This document shows positions 1 to 12,351 of a stretch of DNA of 64,000 nucleotides, piece by piece. Position numbers and translations under genes: made by a program. The notes beneath the pieces were generated by a model. It did not search any database. It was not told the origin of the DNA and worked only from the letters and a program-made list of their open reading frames with translations. The first letter of the stretch is position 1. Each line of letters begins with the position of its first letter. The stretch covers positions 124,001-188,000 of the forward strand of contig JANEZZ010003056.1 of the NCBI GenBank assembly GCA_026122225.1. Reading direction: 5' to 3'. Origin of the DNA: Heloderma charlesbogerti (taxonomy: Eukaryota; Chordata; Lepidosauria; Squamata; Helodermatidae).

Positions 1-834
1 GCGGATTATGTTTGGGGGGGGAGGCGTTCCGTCCCTCCCCCCGGAATCCTGGACGGGGGGGGAGGCGCTCGATTCCTCCCCCCCGGAATCCTCCACGGCC
101 GGTTGTGCTCCGCGGCAGCTCCGCGAAGCAGCCAGCCAGCCCCAGCCAGGCCAGAGCCGTCCGCAGCCGGATTTCCGGCCATGGAGGGTTCTGGGTAAAA
201 ACAAAAAACAAAAAAACCCACGTACGCAAATGGTGGCGGCTACGGCCGCCACCATTTGCTTTCCTTATTTTTGCCCTCTTAATCTACGTAAATATTTACG
301 TAGACTATGACGGCGAAAATAAAGGGGAACGCAAATAGCGTAGCGGGCGCTATTTGTGTCCCTTTTTGATTCCCCGTTTTAGCCTACGTAAATATTTACA
401 TAGACTAAGACGGGCAAAAATAAGGAACACAAATGGCGGCGGCCGTAGCTGCCGCCATTTGCGTACGTGGGTTTGTTTGTTTTTTTAACCCACCTAGCCG
501 TGATAGGCTACGTAAAGATTTACTTAGCCTATCACCTCGTTTTTTGTTTTTTTTTTAAACCTAGCCATGATAGGCTACGTAAATCTTTACGTAGCCTATC
601 ATGTCTTTTTTTTTTTTACAATTACAAGAGTGGAAATGGCGGTGGCGGCAGCCGGTCAGAAGACCAGCCGCCGCCGCCTGGAAGATCTGCCCCAGGTGAC
701 AAGATCTCATCCTGGGGGGGGGATCCGTGGGGGGGCGGGGGGGCGGCAGGCTGTTCCGCCACAGATTTCGGGGGGCCGAATGCACTGGCATTCAGCCTCA
801 CCGAGATCCGTGGAGGAATTGTCTGCCATCCCGA
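1..834. mobile_element. Fold-back hAT-like element, copy 1 (left end outside window)
   Basis: G/C-rich flanks surround a giant palindrome: left arm about 193-340, right arm about 348-491, 7-bp loop. It is followed by two further hairpins of the TGATAGGCTACGTAA type at about 508-533 and 568-602. Within the arms, one module reads as a palindrome around AAATGGYGGC/GCCGCCATTT and another around CTACGTAAATATTTACGTAG. The right part (about 633-832) matches the right part of the copies at 51.2 and 60.1 kb: an AGCCGGTC...GACCAGC hairpin, a CCGAATGC...GCATTC hairpin, and the terminus TCTGCCATCCC. It ends directly against BovB sequence. No coding capacity is seen. Confidence 0.75.
193..491. repeat. Near-continuous 299-bp palindrome
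   Basis: Reading 193 inward and 491 inward on opposite strands gives the same sequence with scattered mismatches and small indels: a GGGT..A-rich tract, CCCACGTACGCAAATG, a GCC-rich hairpin, TTCCTTATTTTTGCC, CTACGTAAATATTTACGTAG, and finally AAATAGCG/CGCTATTT around a 7-bp loop at 341-347. It could fold as one long hairpin or as several short ones. Confidence 0.85.
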
Positions 835-1411
835 ATTCACCGCAGACGGTGACTGTAGCCATGAAATTAAAAGACACTTGCTCCTTGGGAGGAAAGCTAT
901 GGCACACCTAGGCACCATAGTAAGAAGCAGAGACATCACCTTGCCGACAAAGATTCGTCTAATCAAAGCTATGGTTTTCCCAGTAGTAACGTATGGCTGT
1001 GTGAGCTGGACTATAAGGAAGGCTGAGTGCCGAAGAATCGATGCTTTCGAACTGTGGTGCTGGAGAAGACTCTTACGAGTCCCCTGGACTGCAAGGAGGT
1101 CCAATCAGTCAATCCTAAAGGAAATCAACCCTCACTGCTCTTTGGAAGGACAGGAACTGAAGCTGAAGCTCAAATATTTTGGCCACCTAATGTGAAGAGA
1201 AAAGTCCCTGGAAAAGACCCTGATGCTGGGAAAGATTGAAGGCAAAAGGAGACGGGGATGGCAGAGGATGAGATAGCTAGATAGCATCACCAATGCAATG
1301 AATATGAACTTGAGCACACTCCAGGAGATAGCGGAGGACAGGAAGGCCTGGCGTGCTATGGTCCATGGGGTCACGAACAGTCGGACACGACTTAACCATT
1401 GAACAACAACA
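835..1411 (+). mobile_element. RTE-BovB LINE, 3' end
   Basis: This matches the C-terminal part of the BovB reverse transcriptase and its 3' UTR. The remnant protein includes LPTKIRLIKAMVFPVVTYGC and LKYFGHLM. The DNA ends with the BovB signature GTCCATGGGGTCACGAACAG, then TCGGACACGACTTAACC and ACAACAACAA. The copy is 5'-truncated in the window at the junction with fold-back copy 1, and its frame is broken before the usual protein end. BovB is abundant in squamates and ruminants. Confidence 0.9.
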
Positions 1412-1634
1412 AATGCAGAATGTAATCTTATGTGATATTACAGCTGTTTGGTCTCAATATTGCGAAAGCTTCACTCTGATATGTTCTGGTTTTATTTGTT
1501 GCCAACTGTGGGACATGTTTTGACAGAGGTAACAAAAGGTAACATTGACAGTTGTGCAATCCCAGCTTTCACAGCTGCTTTCCATGTGCTTCAGTTAGTG
1601 ACCAGTGTGCTCAAATCCAATTTTTGTGTGCGCT

Positions 1635-1646
1635 AAACCATGTGCT
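1635..1646. repeat. BovB target-site duplication, left
   Basis: AAACCATGTGCT here is repeated exactly at 3804-3815 and brackets the BovB insertion. Confidence 0.88.
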
Positions 1647-1811
1647 CTTCAGCAAAGGAGATCGTTACCTTGTCGTGGTGCTGGAGCTTGAGCACCTCAA
1701 TGACATCATGAGCTAAACCGTGAAGGGACACCCAAGACGGGAAGGTCATGGCAGAGAGGTCAGACTAAATACGATCCCTGGGGAAGGAAACAGCAACCCA
1801 CCCCAGTATTC

Positions 1812-3005
1812 TTGCCATGCAGACTAAATGGATCAGTACAACCAGAGATATGTCAGTATACCATCGGAGATGGGACTCCCAGGTCAGAAGATGGTCAAAA
1901 TGCTACTGGGGAGGAACAGAGGATAAGTTCAACTAGCCCCAGATGTGATGACGCAGCTAGCTCAAAGCCGAAAGGACGGCTAGCAGCCGATAGTGCTGGT
2001 GGTGAACGACGAATCCGATGTTCTAAAGATCAACACACCATAGGAACCTGGAATGTAAGATCTATGAGCCAGGGCAAATTGGATGTGGTTATTGGGGAGA
2101 TGTTAAGATTAAATATAGACATTTTGGGTGTCAGTGAACTGAAATGGACTGGAATGGGCCATTTCACATCAAATGACCACCAGATCTATTACTGTGGACA
2201 AGGGGATCACAGAAGAAATGGAGTAGCCTTCATAATTAATAATAAAGTGGTTAAAGCAGTGCTTGGATACAATCCAAAAAATGACAGAATGATCTCAATT
2301 CGAATTCAGGGTAAGCCATTTAACATCACAGTGATCCAAGTACACGCCCCAACCACAGATGCTGAAGAAGCAGAAGTAGATCAGTTCTGTGAGGATCTGC
2401 AGCACCTACTGGATAGTACGCCAAAAAAAGATATTATTTTCATTATAGGAGACTGGAATGCTAAGGTGGGTAGTCAAACGACACCTGGAATTACAGGCAA
2501 GCATAGTCTGGGAGAACAAAATGAAGCAGGACATAGGCGGATAGAATTTTGCCAAGAGAACTCACTGTGCATAACAAACACTCTCTTCCAACAACCTAAG
2601 AGACAACTTTATACATGGACTTCACCAGATGGTCGACACCGAAATCAGATTGACTACATCCTTTGTAGCCAAAGGTGGCGGACATCTATGCAGTTGGGAA
2701 AAACAAGACCTGGAGCTGATTGTAGCTCAGATCACGAACTTCTTATTGCACAATTTAGAATCAGACTAAAGAGAATAGGGAAGACCCACAGATCAGTTAG
2801 ATATGAGCTCATGAATATTCCTCATGAATATGCAGTGGAGGTGAAGAATAGATTTAAGGGACTAGATTTAGTAGACAGGGTCCCGGAAGAACTATGGACA
2901 GAAGTTCGCAACATTGTTCAGGAGGTGGCAACAAAAAACGTCCCAAAGAAAAAGAAAACCAAGAAGGCAAGATGGCTGTCTGCTGAGACACTGGAAGCAG
3001 CCTAA
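1812..3005 (+). pseudogene. BovB endonuclease domain ORF (LINE remnant)
   Basis: An open frame of 397 codons encoding an AP-endonuclease-like domain of RTE type. Visible motifs in order are GTWNVRSM, VSELKWTG (catalytic Glu), IQVHAPT, GDWNAKVG (Asp/Asn pair), NQIDYIL and SSDHELL (catalytic Asp/His). In an active element this domain nicks target DNA to prime reverse transcription. The frame ends at a TAA at 3003-3005 and the element continues in another frame, so the ORF is a fragment of the original polyprotein. The start is simply the first ATG in this frame. Confidence 0.85.
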
Positions 3006-3122
3006 GAAAGAAGGAAAGCAAAAGGCAACAGTGATAGGGGGAGATATGCCCAATTAAATGCAAAATTCCAGAGGTTAGCCAGAAGAGATAAGGAATTATT
3101 TTTAAACAAGCAATGCACGGAA

Positions 3123-3470
3123 GTGGAAGAAGATAATAGAATAGGAAGGACAAGAGACCTCTTCCAGAAAATTAGAAACATCGGAGGTAAATTCCAGGCA
3201 AAAATGGGTATGATCAAAAACAAAGATGGCAAGGACCTAACAGAAGCAGAAGAGATCGAGAAAAGGTGGCAAGAATATACGGAAGATCTGAATAGGAAGG
3301 ATAATAATATCGGGGATGGATTTGACAGTGTGGTCAGTGAGCTAGAGCCAGACATCCTGAAGAGTGAGGTTGAATGGGCCTTAAGAAGCATTGCTAATAA
3401 CAAGGTAGCAGGAGATGACGGTATCCCAGCTGAACTGTTTAAAATCTTGCAAGATGATGCTTCAAAGTGA
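3123..3470 (+). pseudogene. BovB reverse transcriptase N-terminal remnant
   Basis: A 115-codon frame including NNKVAGDDGIPAELFK, the first conserved block of RTE reverse transcriptases (compare the KSPGPDGIPAELLK type). It ends at TGA just where the element jumps to its C-terminal tail. The palm motifs are absent. Confidence 0.8.
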
Positions 3471-3803
3471 TGCATGCCATATGCCACATGCCAGCAAACC
3501 AGTACATACTCCAGGAAATAAAGCCAGACTGCTCACTTGAGGGAATGATATTAAAGGCACAACTGAAGTACTTTGGCCACATAATGAGAAGACAGGATAC
3601 TCTGGAGAAGATGCTGATGCTAGGGAAAGTGGAAGGCCAAAGGAAGAGGGGCCGACCAAGGGCAAGATGGATGGATGAAATTCTGGAGGTGACGGATTCG
3701 ACCTTGGGGGAGCTGGGGGTGTCAACGGCCGACAGGAAGCTCTGGCGTGGGCTGGTCCATGAAGTCACGAAGAGTCGGAAGCGATTGAACGAATAAACAA
3801 CAA

Positions 3804-3815
3804 AAACCATGTGCT
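3804..3815. repeat. BovB target-site duplication, right
   Basis: Exact 12-bp copy of 1635-1646, directly after the element's A/C-rich tail. Confidence 0.88.
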
Positions 3816-5127
3816 GTGGTAGAGCTCAACAGATATAATTTGCTATGGCTCATGCATACCTTGTTGTTACAGTTTATTCTACTGTGATACCTGCATGAAG
3901 TTTTATATATACACGGTTAGAGAGTAATGATCAGAATAATGAATATGGTCTGTGGTCGAAAGTGGTCATTTATGCACAAGTAAAGGAAATACCTAGGTGA
4001 CCAGAAGTTTTCTGTGCAGTAGTTCCAAAGGGGCAAGCCACTTACACGTTCAGAACAATTGCATGGTACAACTCAGCAGTGCTGAGTTGGAACTGGTACA
4101 ATCTCCCTATCTTCTGGCCTAGCCCTCTCCCTAGTGTGGTAGTTTTCTACAGTTAAGAAGCTTGTTCCTTTATGTGGATGGAGAGCATTCAGCTATGCAG
4201 TCTGAAGTAATACTGTCCCAACAGAGCTGTGCCATGTGATTAAAGTGACTTTCCTCTTTAGGAGTGGGAACGGTTACCCAGAAAATTTCAAAGAAATGTC
4301 TGGATGCCTAGGTGAATTTGTAGTTGCATAAATGACTACTTGGCCATGGGAGGGTTCTCTGTGCTTTTTCAGGCTATTGGCACTGGATATAGTAGCCCAA
4401 GAGTGCCTCAGAACATGTAGCCCAAGAAAACGCTGAACACAACTTGACCCCAGTCTAATCAGTTTTAATTTAATCTAATCAAAAGAGTTAGGATCCCCTG
4501 TCACAGGCAATGTGGATAATTTTAAATAACTAGCCACAAGGAAGCTTGAGCCAACTTTCTAATGGCATCCTTCTCTAGTGCTCTTTACTAAGCATTTTCA
4601 GGGACCAAGATACTCTGTGTGAAGCTGTGATTAGTAAACTTCTACCCTTGGGTTCAGTAGCAGTGCTAGACATAGTACTTGGTTGAATCATTCAGAAACA
4701 AATATATTAATCCATTAATTTTGCTTAATCACTAAGATGTGTTGCTAGGAGACAAATGTGGTCAATTTGCCCTGGCCAGTTCGTATGTAGTTGAACACAG
4801 TTCATAACACAGTTCATAACACAGTTCTTATGAAGTAGATTCTGTTCTGCAACTCATTCTCTGAAGTTTACAGGGTGGTGTTTCTTTTTAGCAGCTGTGT
4901 ACAATGTTGCAGTGTTAGAATTCTATCCTTTCATTTAGAAATTGTTCCCTGTAACCAAACATTAAATTGTAAAGGTTGCATTTCTACAGAATGTTTGTGT
5001 ACTTTGAGTAATGTTTATTTTTTTCCCCTGAACCTCTGCTTTTATTTTACTTTAAAACCCCCAGGTATTTAGCTTTCATAGATGTAGAAAAATTCAAAAT
5101 AGGTGAAGTGGTACCTGATGAAAAACT

Positions 5128-5210
5128 GCAATCCTACACACATTAACATCTCATTGAATTCAGGGGGCATACTTCTTAGTAAACATGCATAGGATTAGTC
5201 TGTGAGGCTC
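5128..5210. repeat. Hairpin MITE-like repeat (GCAATCCTA type)
   Basis: GCAATCCTACACAC at the left and CATGCATAGGATTAG at the right form inverted ends around a T/C-rich middle. Related hairpins occur at 8785-8875, about 12975-13125 and 42595-42715. Confidence 0.55.
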
Positions 5211-6183
5211 AAATGAATATGCAACTGGGTAGGGCTCCCATTGGTCAGGGAATGAAGCTTCAGATCATCTGTAGAACTTCCTGTCTCTTGTTAATTCCTG
5301 TATGACTCACCATGTTTCTTTCCCAACAACATACTCTCCTCCCTCTTCCAGTCCTCACATCCTTCATCAGCAATATACTTTCCTCATTTTCCTGCCCTCC
5401 CTGGCCTGGGAGTTTGCTCTACTAGTCATGTAAACGAAATATTGTATATAGTATTGAGTGTGGAATTTGGCTGTCTGCAGAATTTGTATTATAATTGCTA
5501 TTTTGGTGTGGAGTATTTCCATCACCACTTAGCTTGTCACCTTGTTAGGCTCATCTGGAGAATTTGTTCACAATATGCATGTTCATCACTTGAGATACTC
5601 TCTTGTGTGAATGAGGCATCACAGATTAAATTTTATAGATACAACTTTTCTATCGCCACCAGTACAATGCTTTTCAGTGAACGCATTCAGCTGACTCTTT
5701 GGTACAAGTTCAAGTGTTCACACAAGTGCAGCATATGTAAACCAGCCCAGGGTAATACAACCCAGAGGGTGAAATTCAGTTGTGTCCATCCGCTGATGGA
5801 ATGGCATCTGCTAGCAGAGTGGATTTCTCCACCATTATGCCTCCAGATCTTCTCTGGAGGGTTGAGGGACCCTCCAGAGCAGATTTTGGGGGTGTCCAGG
5901 GGCTGTAGGGAGTAGGCAAGAGGATGGTAAAGCCCTGTTACACGAGGGAAGTCCATTCACATAATGTTGGATTTCAACTGAAGATTACAACAGTATAACT
6001 TTTGCTATCAGAATATTTTATTTTATTATTTTTTATTATTTAAATGTATATTGGGTCCCAGGTATATATTCATATTGCTCTTTGCTATTTTTGGAGAGAG
6101 AAGTTAGAAGCAAACTGTGATACTTATATCTTTTTAATCTTTACCTTTTTGCTTGCTAATACTTCTGGACATTGCTTAGCAGC

Positions 6184-6351
6184 ATAGGAAGCTGCCTATG
6201 GTCTATTGACTGGTCTATCTAGCTCAGTATTGCCTACACTGTCTCCAGAATTTCAGGCACTAGTCTTTCTCAGCCCTACTTAGAGATGCTGGGAATTGAA
6301 CCTGGGACTTCCTGCAAAGCATGTGCTCTACCATTTTGCTGTGGTTCTTCC
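6184..6351 (-). mobile_element. tRNA-derived SINE
   Basis: The body reads ATAGGAAGCTGCC ... CTAGCTCAGTATTG, and the right end is the complement of a tRNA-like head (GGGAATTGAACCTGGGAC as B box complement, then GTGCTCTACCA). The promoter end is at the right, so the SINE lies on the minus strand. Other copies are at 13210-13402, 20413-20570 and 21685-21890. Confidence 0.8.
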
Positions 6352-8784
6352 ATGTTGGTAGATAGCACCAACTAGACAAGTTTGTAATCAGTTGCTCAGG
6401 TTTTGCAGGCCTGATCATCCAGGGCCAGTGGACCACTTGTTGCTTATCAAGTGACAAAGTACTTTCATATAGTATATAATCAGCTGCTTGCTTAGTGCAG
6501 GACATGTAGACCTGAGTAGAAAATGGGAAGGCACAAAGCTCAAGTGGGAGAGGGGGCTGATCAAAAAACTGGTTATTGGGCTGTGTATCAAAAATCAAGA
6601 TATGTTTACTACTCCAAATAATTAAAAACTAGTGGTTTTTCCTCCTTCTCCCCCCACCCCTGAATTGAAAGTGGAGAGATGGATGAAGGTTTGTTCGTTC
6701 CCACAGTTGAACTTTGCTTCTGAGGTGCTTGAAGGGCTTTAAAAGGTCAGCAAGAAAAGGACAAGCCACAGTCCTCCTGAGCTTGAAATTGGGAAAGGGA
6801 ACCATTCTTATTATTGCACTGCACATATGAGACCTTCTGAATGCCTCAGAAGCGGAGCATAACTGCTGGGACACACCCCTCCCAATCCCCTCTTCAGCTC
6901 TAAGGAGGACTGTGTTGTACTTCTGAGGCACTCAGAGGGCTTTGGAAGTGCAACACCTGTGGGCATGATCATCTGCTCCCCACCCCGGGTCTAAGGTCAG
7001 GAGGAAGGCTAGGATTTTAGTGCTCATCATGGTAGAAGGACGCTTGCCATGGCAAATGGAATTGTGGACTCCTGGAGATGATGTCATAACACTGCATAGC
7101 TAATAAGATGTATTTGGCTGTGTGATGACATCACTGAGGGCCAGTGAAGGCAGTTTAAATGAATATGTGAACATTTTCACGATGAGTGCTGAAAAACTTG
7201 AGATGATCATTTTTGGCACTGTCAAAAATGTTTGTAAAAACTGGGCATAACCCACTTCAAAGTGATTAATTTTGTTCTTTACAAAATTATGTTAATATTC
7301 AATTACCTGTCAGTTTGAAAGCATTCCAGGTACCTGGAAAATGCATGAGCATAGTTGAGTTTTTTTAATAGACCTTATTCTGTTAATGTAAATCACTATC
7401 AGTTTGCAGGAAAGGCACTGAAGATGGCCAGGTATGTGGTTAAGAAAAAGCAGATGGGAACCTTAAAAAAAATGGTTTCTAATATTCGGCTTCAGATGGG
7501 CTTCCTTCTCAGTACTCAAAACCCATGAGGTTTCCATGGCAATGTTCTTTTTGCTAAAGGTTACCAGAAAATTATACTTAATGGCTGTATCAGCAACACA
7601 GATCAATTTCACTTCCCAGATTTACTGTAGTCCTACAAAATAGAAGCAGTAAATCTGCTCAATTAATTTTCAAGTTGTGTGTGTTTACACTAATGAAGTA
7701 GCAATCTTCTTTACATACAAGGCGATGACAATCCAAAGACAGATGACAGTGTGCCCCTCCGTCCATCCATCCATTTTCTATCCCCTCTCCCTTTCCAACT
7801 TCTGTTATTAAACAAGTCAGTCAGAGTTGTTAATGCATCTGCTTCAGTCTATGTTTGGAGGGTTCCATATGTTTGCTTGGGGTAACTTAGGCTGAGTTCT
7901 TGCAGTACCTTGGTGGCATGGGAGCCACAGCAACACCAGACTGTCAAATGCCACTAGGGTAACATGAGAAGCCAAGGTGCCATGTGGGTGAAGTCCATGC
8001 CAGGCTTCATCCACTGACAGCGTTTGCCCAGTTCTGTCACTGTTATGTGGAGGAGCTGCAGCATACAATCCACCTGTGTGGTCCAGGACTTCTCACGATA
8101 GCCCAACAGTACAGAAAGGAATGGCACTGCTGCACCGCTCATGCCACCAAGGATGGGATGGGTGGGGTGCTGCTCATGTACAAGCATGCATACAATGTGC
8201 AAATCATAAGATATGGATTTAATTAAAGCCTGTCTTGAACCAAAAATATCCAAACGCCATGAGGCTCTATAATATGCCTTTGGAATTCTGATGATAAGAC
8301 TAAACAAAGAAACGGGCTTTTTAAATGAAAGAGCATGCTGAAATTGACTGTTCACTAACAGTGCGAGACAATGTCAAAAAAAAGTCTAACTCCAAAAACA
8401 TTCTGGTTGGCTTCCTGTATCCAAGGTACAGGATAAAGTGGCAAGATTTTATTTAAAGCATTTATATTCTACCCTTCATCTTGATAGATTCCTGTTTTTA
8501 ATTAAAAGTAGTAAGAATAATTCACATTAAATAGCTTTTAGCAGCCATAGGCTGTTTTCCCACTGCCTAGAAATGTACTTGGTACCAAGTGGTACAGCTC
8601 TGATACAGGTTTACCACTTCAGTGAGACCTAGACCTAGGAAGTTAGTAAAAGAAAAAGGGCAAAAGTCTTGATTTTGATTGGTAACAGCCTTGCAGGCAC
8701 AAACACTGGAAACATTTGGGAGTACTGGGATTAATGATTACATAATGTATGGGCAATTCTTGTTCTTGTGGCTCCTTTGGGACA

Positions 8785-8875
8785 CAATCCTATGCATGTT
8801 TAGACAGAAAAAAGTCCTACAACTGGGAGTTGAGTGGATTTCTTACTATCTAAACATACATAGGATTGCATCCTT
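8785..8875. repeat. Hairpin MITE-like repeat (CAATCCTATGCATGTTTAG type)
   Basis: CAATCCTATGCATGTTTAGA at the left is mirrored by TCTAAACATACATAGGATTG at the right, giving stems of about 20 bp around a 45-bp loop. Confidence 0.7.
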
Positions 8876-10875
8876 GGTTAGGTTGAATTTTGTGAACACC
8901 CACACACATATATTGTGGACATTGTCTATAATTATTTTTTTAAATGGGAGCAGGATAATCAGAATCAATAAACTCTGAAGCAAATTTATGACTGTCACAG
9001 ATAAAGAAGTGCTAAGTCAACTTGCAAATCATAGGTATATTTTTTAAAGTATGAGGTAACTGTTCAAAATGTGGTTCTGGCTATTCCAAATTTTCCCAGC
9101 TTTTTCATCTGTTAAGCAAAATTACCAATTGAAAAACAACATCTGTTAGCAATAATTACCAATGAATCTATGTATTTGTTCTAGAGGACATTCCAAGTAA
9201 ATGAACTGCTAAAACGCCTGGTGTATAAAAGCTTAAAAATAGCATTCATAGATTTCTTACTGTTAACAGAAAGCAAAATGTTCATTGTGGAGTTTAAACA
9301 GTGGTAATATAGTATAGTGTATATAACACTGTGCATGGTAAATAGCATATAGAATTAATTTGATACGTGAAATTTTCACCAAGAAAATGTCAACTCATAC
9401 ATCAGTTGGATTTGTGTTAAAGGTTGCCATGGACTTCTCAAAAGCTAATGAGGACTGAACTCCATTCTAGTAACTTACGCAGTGGAGCTAAAAATAACTT
9501 ATATCCTGCCCCAATTAATTTCCTAGAGAAAAATGAGTCAAATTTGCTTGAACAATGGCAACTTATGTTAATTATCCCAAATTATTTTTCCATTTTAAAT
9601 GGGAATTAATCCATAACATTATATAAAAAAATAAAATAAAAATAAAAGGCACTTCATTGAACCAGAGTTCTGTGCAGAGAACATTTTTGTATTTTTTTTT
9701 CCAGTTAACGTAGACCATTGCATGCTTGTTCACTGTATCACCCTTATTCTTAAGTGTTTTCAGCATTGGATCCAGAGTTTATAATGATCATGGCACTCTT
9801 CTTTGGAAGAGGAATCCTAACAAGCCATCTTACCTATAGTTATGCAAAGTTAGGTCATATGACTGGCAGAGCTGCCCAGACCCCTTACTCTAATCATAAA
9901 CAGGAGTGTGGTTGCAATTTGCTCTTCCATGTTGGCTAGTAGCTTCTGTAGATTTAACTTGCAAAGATGTTGTGACTACATCTTCCTCTGGTCCTTCCCA
10001 AAAGCAGCTCACTTCTGCTGGCCACCTTTTTCTGCACCCCTGCCCCGGGCTTGGCTTCAAACACCCTTTCACCTCCTATCAAGGCAAGTCATCTCTAAAT
10101 CTTTCATCAAAGCCCAGTCTTTCCTTGACCGGTACAGACAGCAACACTTTATTGATCCCAGTAGATTATTGCAGCTGAGATCAAGGTGCACAGTCTTAAG
10201 GAAGAGAGACCTTTTTTGGATTGAAACCCTTCTGCTAGGGCAGTTCAGATGCACACATCACTCTTTCTGCCTCCAATGAACTTCTCATGTGTGTGGCACT
10301 CAGTACCATGCACAGTATCACACTCACAAATGCATGCGTCCACTCCAGTGCATTCACTTATCCGTTAAAACCACTGAAAGAGAACCCTGTGGTGAGGGGC
10401 TGGTCTTAGAACTAAAGCATCCTTGTTCACCTCAGAATATTTATTGTTATCTTAATTGTGTCTCCTAATTGAGTTATTCATGGGCCCTCTGACCCACATT
10501 AATATTCCTCTAATTTTTTGCATGACACTTGGGGCCTTTTCATCCATTACTTATCAAGGAATTTTGTTTGCCCTAGTGTGGGTGGTCTGCATAAAGTGTG
10601 TGTTTTTCCAATTGCTTGTTGTGCTTGCAGTTTACACTTTTAAGCATTCACTCAACACATCTTAATTGTGCATCTAAACAAAAAAAAGTGAAATGGCCCA
10701 TATCCTTGGATGGGTGAGTGAGGAGCCCTGGCTGTTGGCAGATGTTCTTTCAACTTACCTATGATTCCGGGACTGTTATCCCAAGATAACTGATAATATG
10801 AACTGGGCATCAGTTCATTAGTGTTTATGGAGTGTTTCAGGCTTTGAAGTACATCTGTCTGTCGGTTACTACTAT

Positions 10876-10940
10876 TGTATTAGAGACCTTCGGCTATTGG
10901 GCGGTATAGAAATAAATACATACATACATACATACATATT
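10876..10940 (+). mobile_element. L2 LINE 3' tail
   Basis: GACCTTCGGCTATTGGGCGG followed by TATAGAAATAAATA and a CATA microsatellite is the same 3' terminus as the nearly intact L2 at 53554-56998. Confidence 0.8.
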
Positions 10941-11492
10941 ATTCCCCTTTTATTATCTTGCAGGGGGGAGGGGACACAGTGATGGACATCAATCAGTTAT
11001 TGTTAATTGACTACATGTTTCATGAAGCCCTGATGATGCTTGAAGAAATGGCCTGCTGCCTACTTAGCAAAATTGGCTTTAAAACTGACTTGTTTTAATG
11101 GTTGCTGCTACTTATTAGTTTTAGTGGAATATGCTTATTTCTGTTTTAATTTAGTTAAAAAACACACACTACTGTGGGCTGTCTCTGGTGTGAAAAAGCC
11201 AGAGAGAAGAAGTGTTCAGTGAATTGTTCATATTGATAGAAATGTAACATTGTTAAAAGTTAAATCAATCATTACATTTAAAAATTTGTTTAACGAAACC
11301 TGTTGATGAAAGTATTTATTCTAATAATGGTTTAAAAAATACTTGTCCATAACTTGATCAATATTTAGTCAATTTACAAAATCTTTTTTGAGCTGTCAAA
11401 TGCCAGCCCTATTTTGTATATAGAAGATTCCATGCAGGGGCGTTGCTAGGTTCTTAAAAGATCCGGGGCACAGGCCCATAACACAAATTTGC

Positions 11493-11499
<7 letters not shown>

Positions 11500-11524
<25 letters not shown>

Positions 11525-11592
11525 TCACGAGCCTAAGTGCATATCTAATATGTGTGTGTGTGTGTATAGATTACATACATACATACATAAGA
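11500..11592. repeat. AC, TG and ACAT microsatellites
   Basis: Three short simple tracts: (AC)n at about 11501-11524, (TG)n at about 11550-11566, and (ACAT)n at about 11572-11590. Confidence 0.9.
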
Positions 11593-11799
11593 AGTGTGCA
11601 CTGACCCCCCCACCCCACTTCAACTCGGACCCCAATTCAGCATTTTGGAAAACATGCCGCTTCTGTTCTGGCCAATTTGTAGTCGGACCACTTCAGCTCA
11701 GCACCAAACCTGAGTCAATGTTTGGAAAAATGAGTCTTTATGCTTCCTGTTGACTACCATCGGAAATTAGGAAAAAACTACTCTTAACTTTTTTCTCTT

Positions 11800-12320
11800 T
11801 GTCAGAACTGGATGATAATTTCTGGCATAGTAGCCCCCTAGAAGATGCAGAGTTTATATTTTGATTTTCTTTTAAAGGGAACTGCCAATAGCATTTTTAC
11901 TCCTTGGAAGAATTTGATAAAAATTTCAGGATTCATTGCCCCATCAGAAGAGATCATGTCTGCCAGATTTCAGAATGATAGCCACAAGGGTTTTTGTGCA
12001 AGGGTGGCCTTGACATTTCGAGGTCTCCAAAAGAGGACATACTTATCTCCCTATGTTCCTTGTGGACCATTGTTCTGAAAATCACAGACAGCCTAGAGTT
12101 GTCCCTAAGTAAAAAACCAGCAAAGTTTCAGAAGGATAGGTGCAGCAGTTCATGTGGAAGGGGAGTTCTCCAATTTGGGGGAGGGAGTGATTTGCTTTCC
12201 TTTCCATTCACCCCATCTCCAGTAGTTTTTGGATAAATTTGTATGAAAATGCACAGGTCATTAGAGGTGTTCCCCAGGCAAGAAACTGCAAAGTTTCTGA
12301 AGGATATACATGCATTCTAA
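11800..12320. repeat. Degenerate ~165-bp tandem repeat, left array
   Basis: The motif GCCAGATTTCAGAATGATAG (about 11961), AGCAAAGTTTCAGAAGGATA (about 12120) and TGCAAAGTTTCTGAAGGATA (about 12287) recur at roughly 160-167 bp. The segment GCCACAAGGGTTTTTGTGCAAG resembles, in reverse orientation, the CTAGCACAAAAGYCAC motif of the right array. Confidence 0.6.
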
Positions 12321-12351
12321 TTTAGAATGACTAGAATTTATTTACATTTCG

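Larger units (their letters stand above)
1647..3803 (+). mobile_element. RTE-BovB LINE with internal reverse-transcriptase deletion
   Basis: A 2,157-bp element bracketed by a perfect 12-bp duplication. It has a 5' UTR (1647-1811), an endonuclease-coding part, the start of the reverse-transcriptase part (about 3123-3470), and then an abrupt jump to the C-terminal tail and 3' UTR (about 3471-3803). The catalytic palm of the reverse transcriptase is missing, so this copy is dead. The tail carries the BovB-type LKYFGHIMRRQDTLEKMLMLG and ends in an A/C-rich stretch. Full-length BovB is over 3 kb. Confidence 0.9.

Noticed and set aside
467..1195. 242-codon open frame across the element/BovB junction
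   Set aside because: It is a chance fusion of fold-back element sequence and BovB reverse-transcriptase remnant; the first half is low-complexity translation of hairpins.
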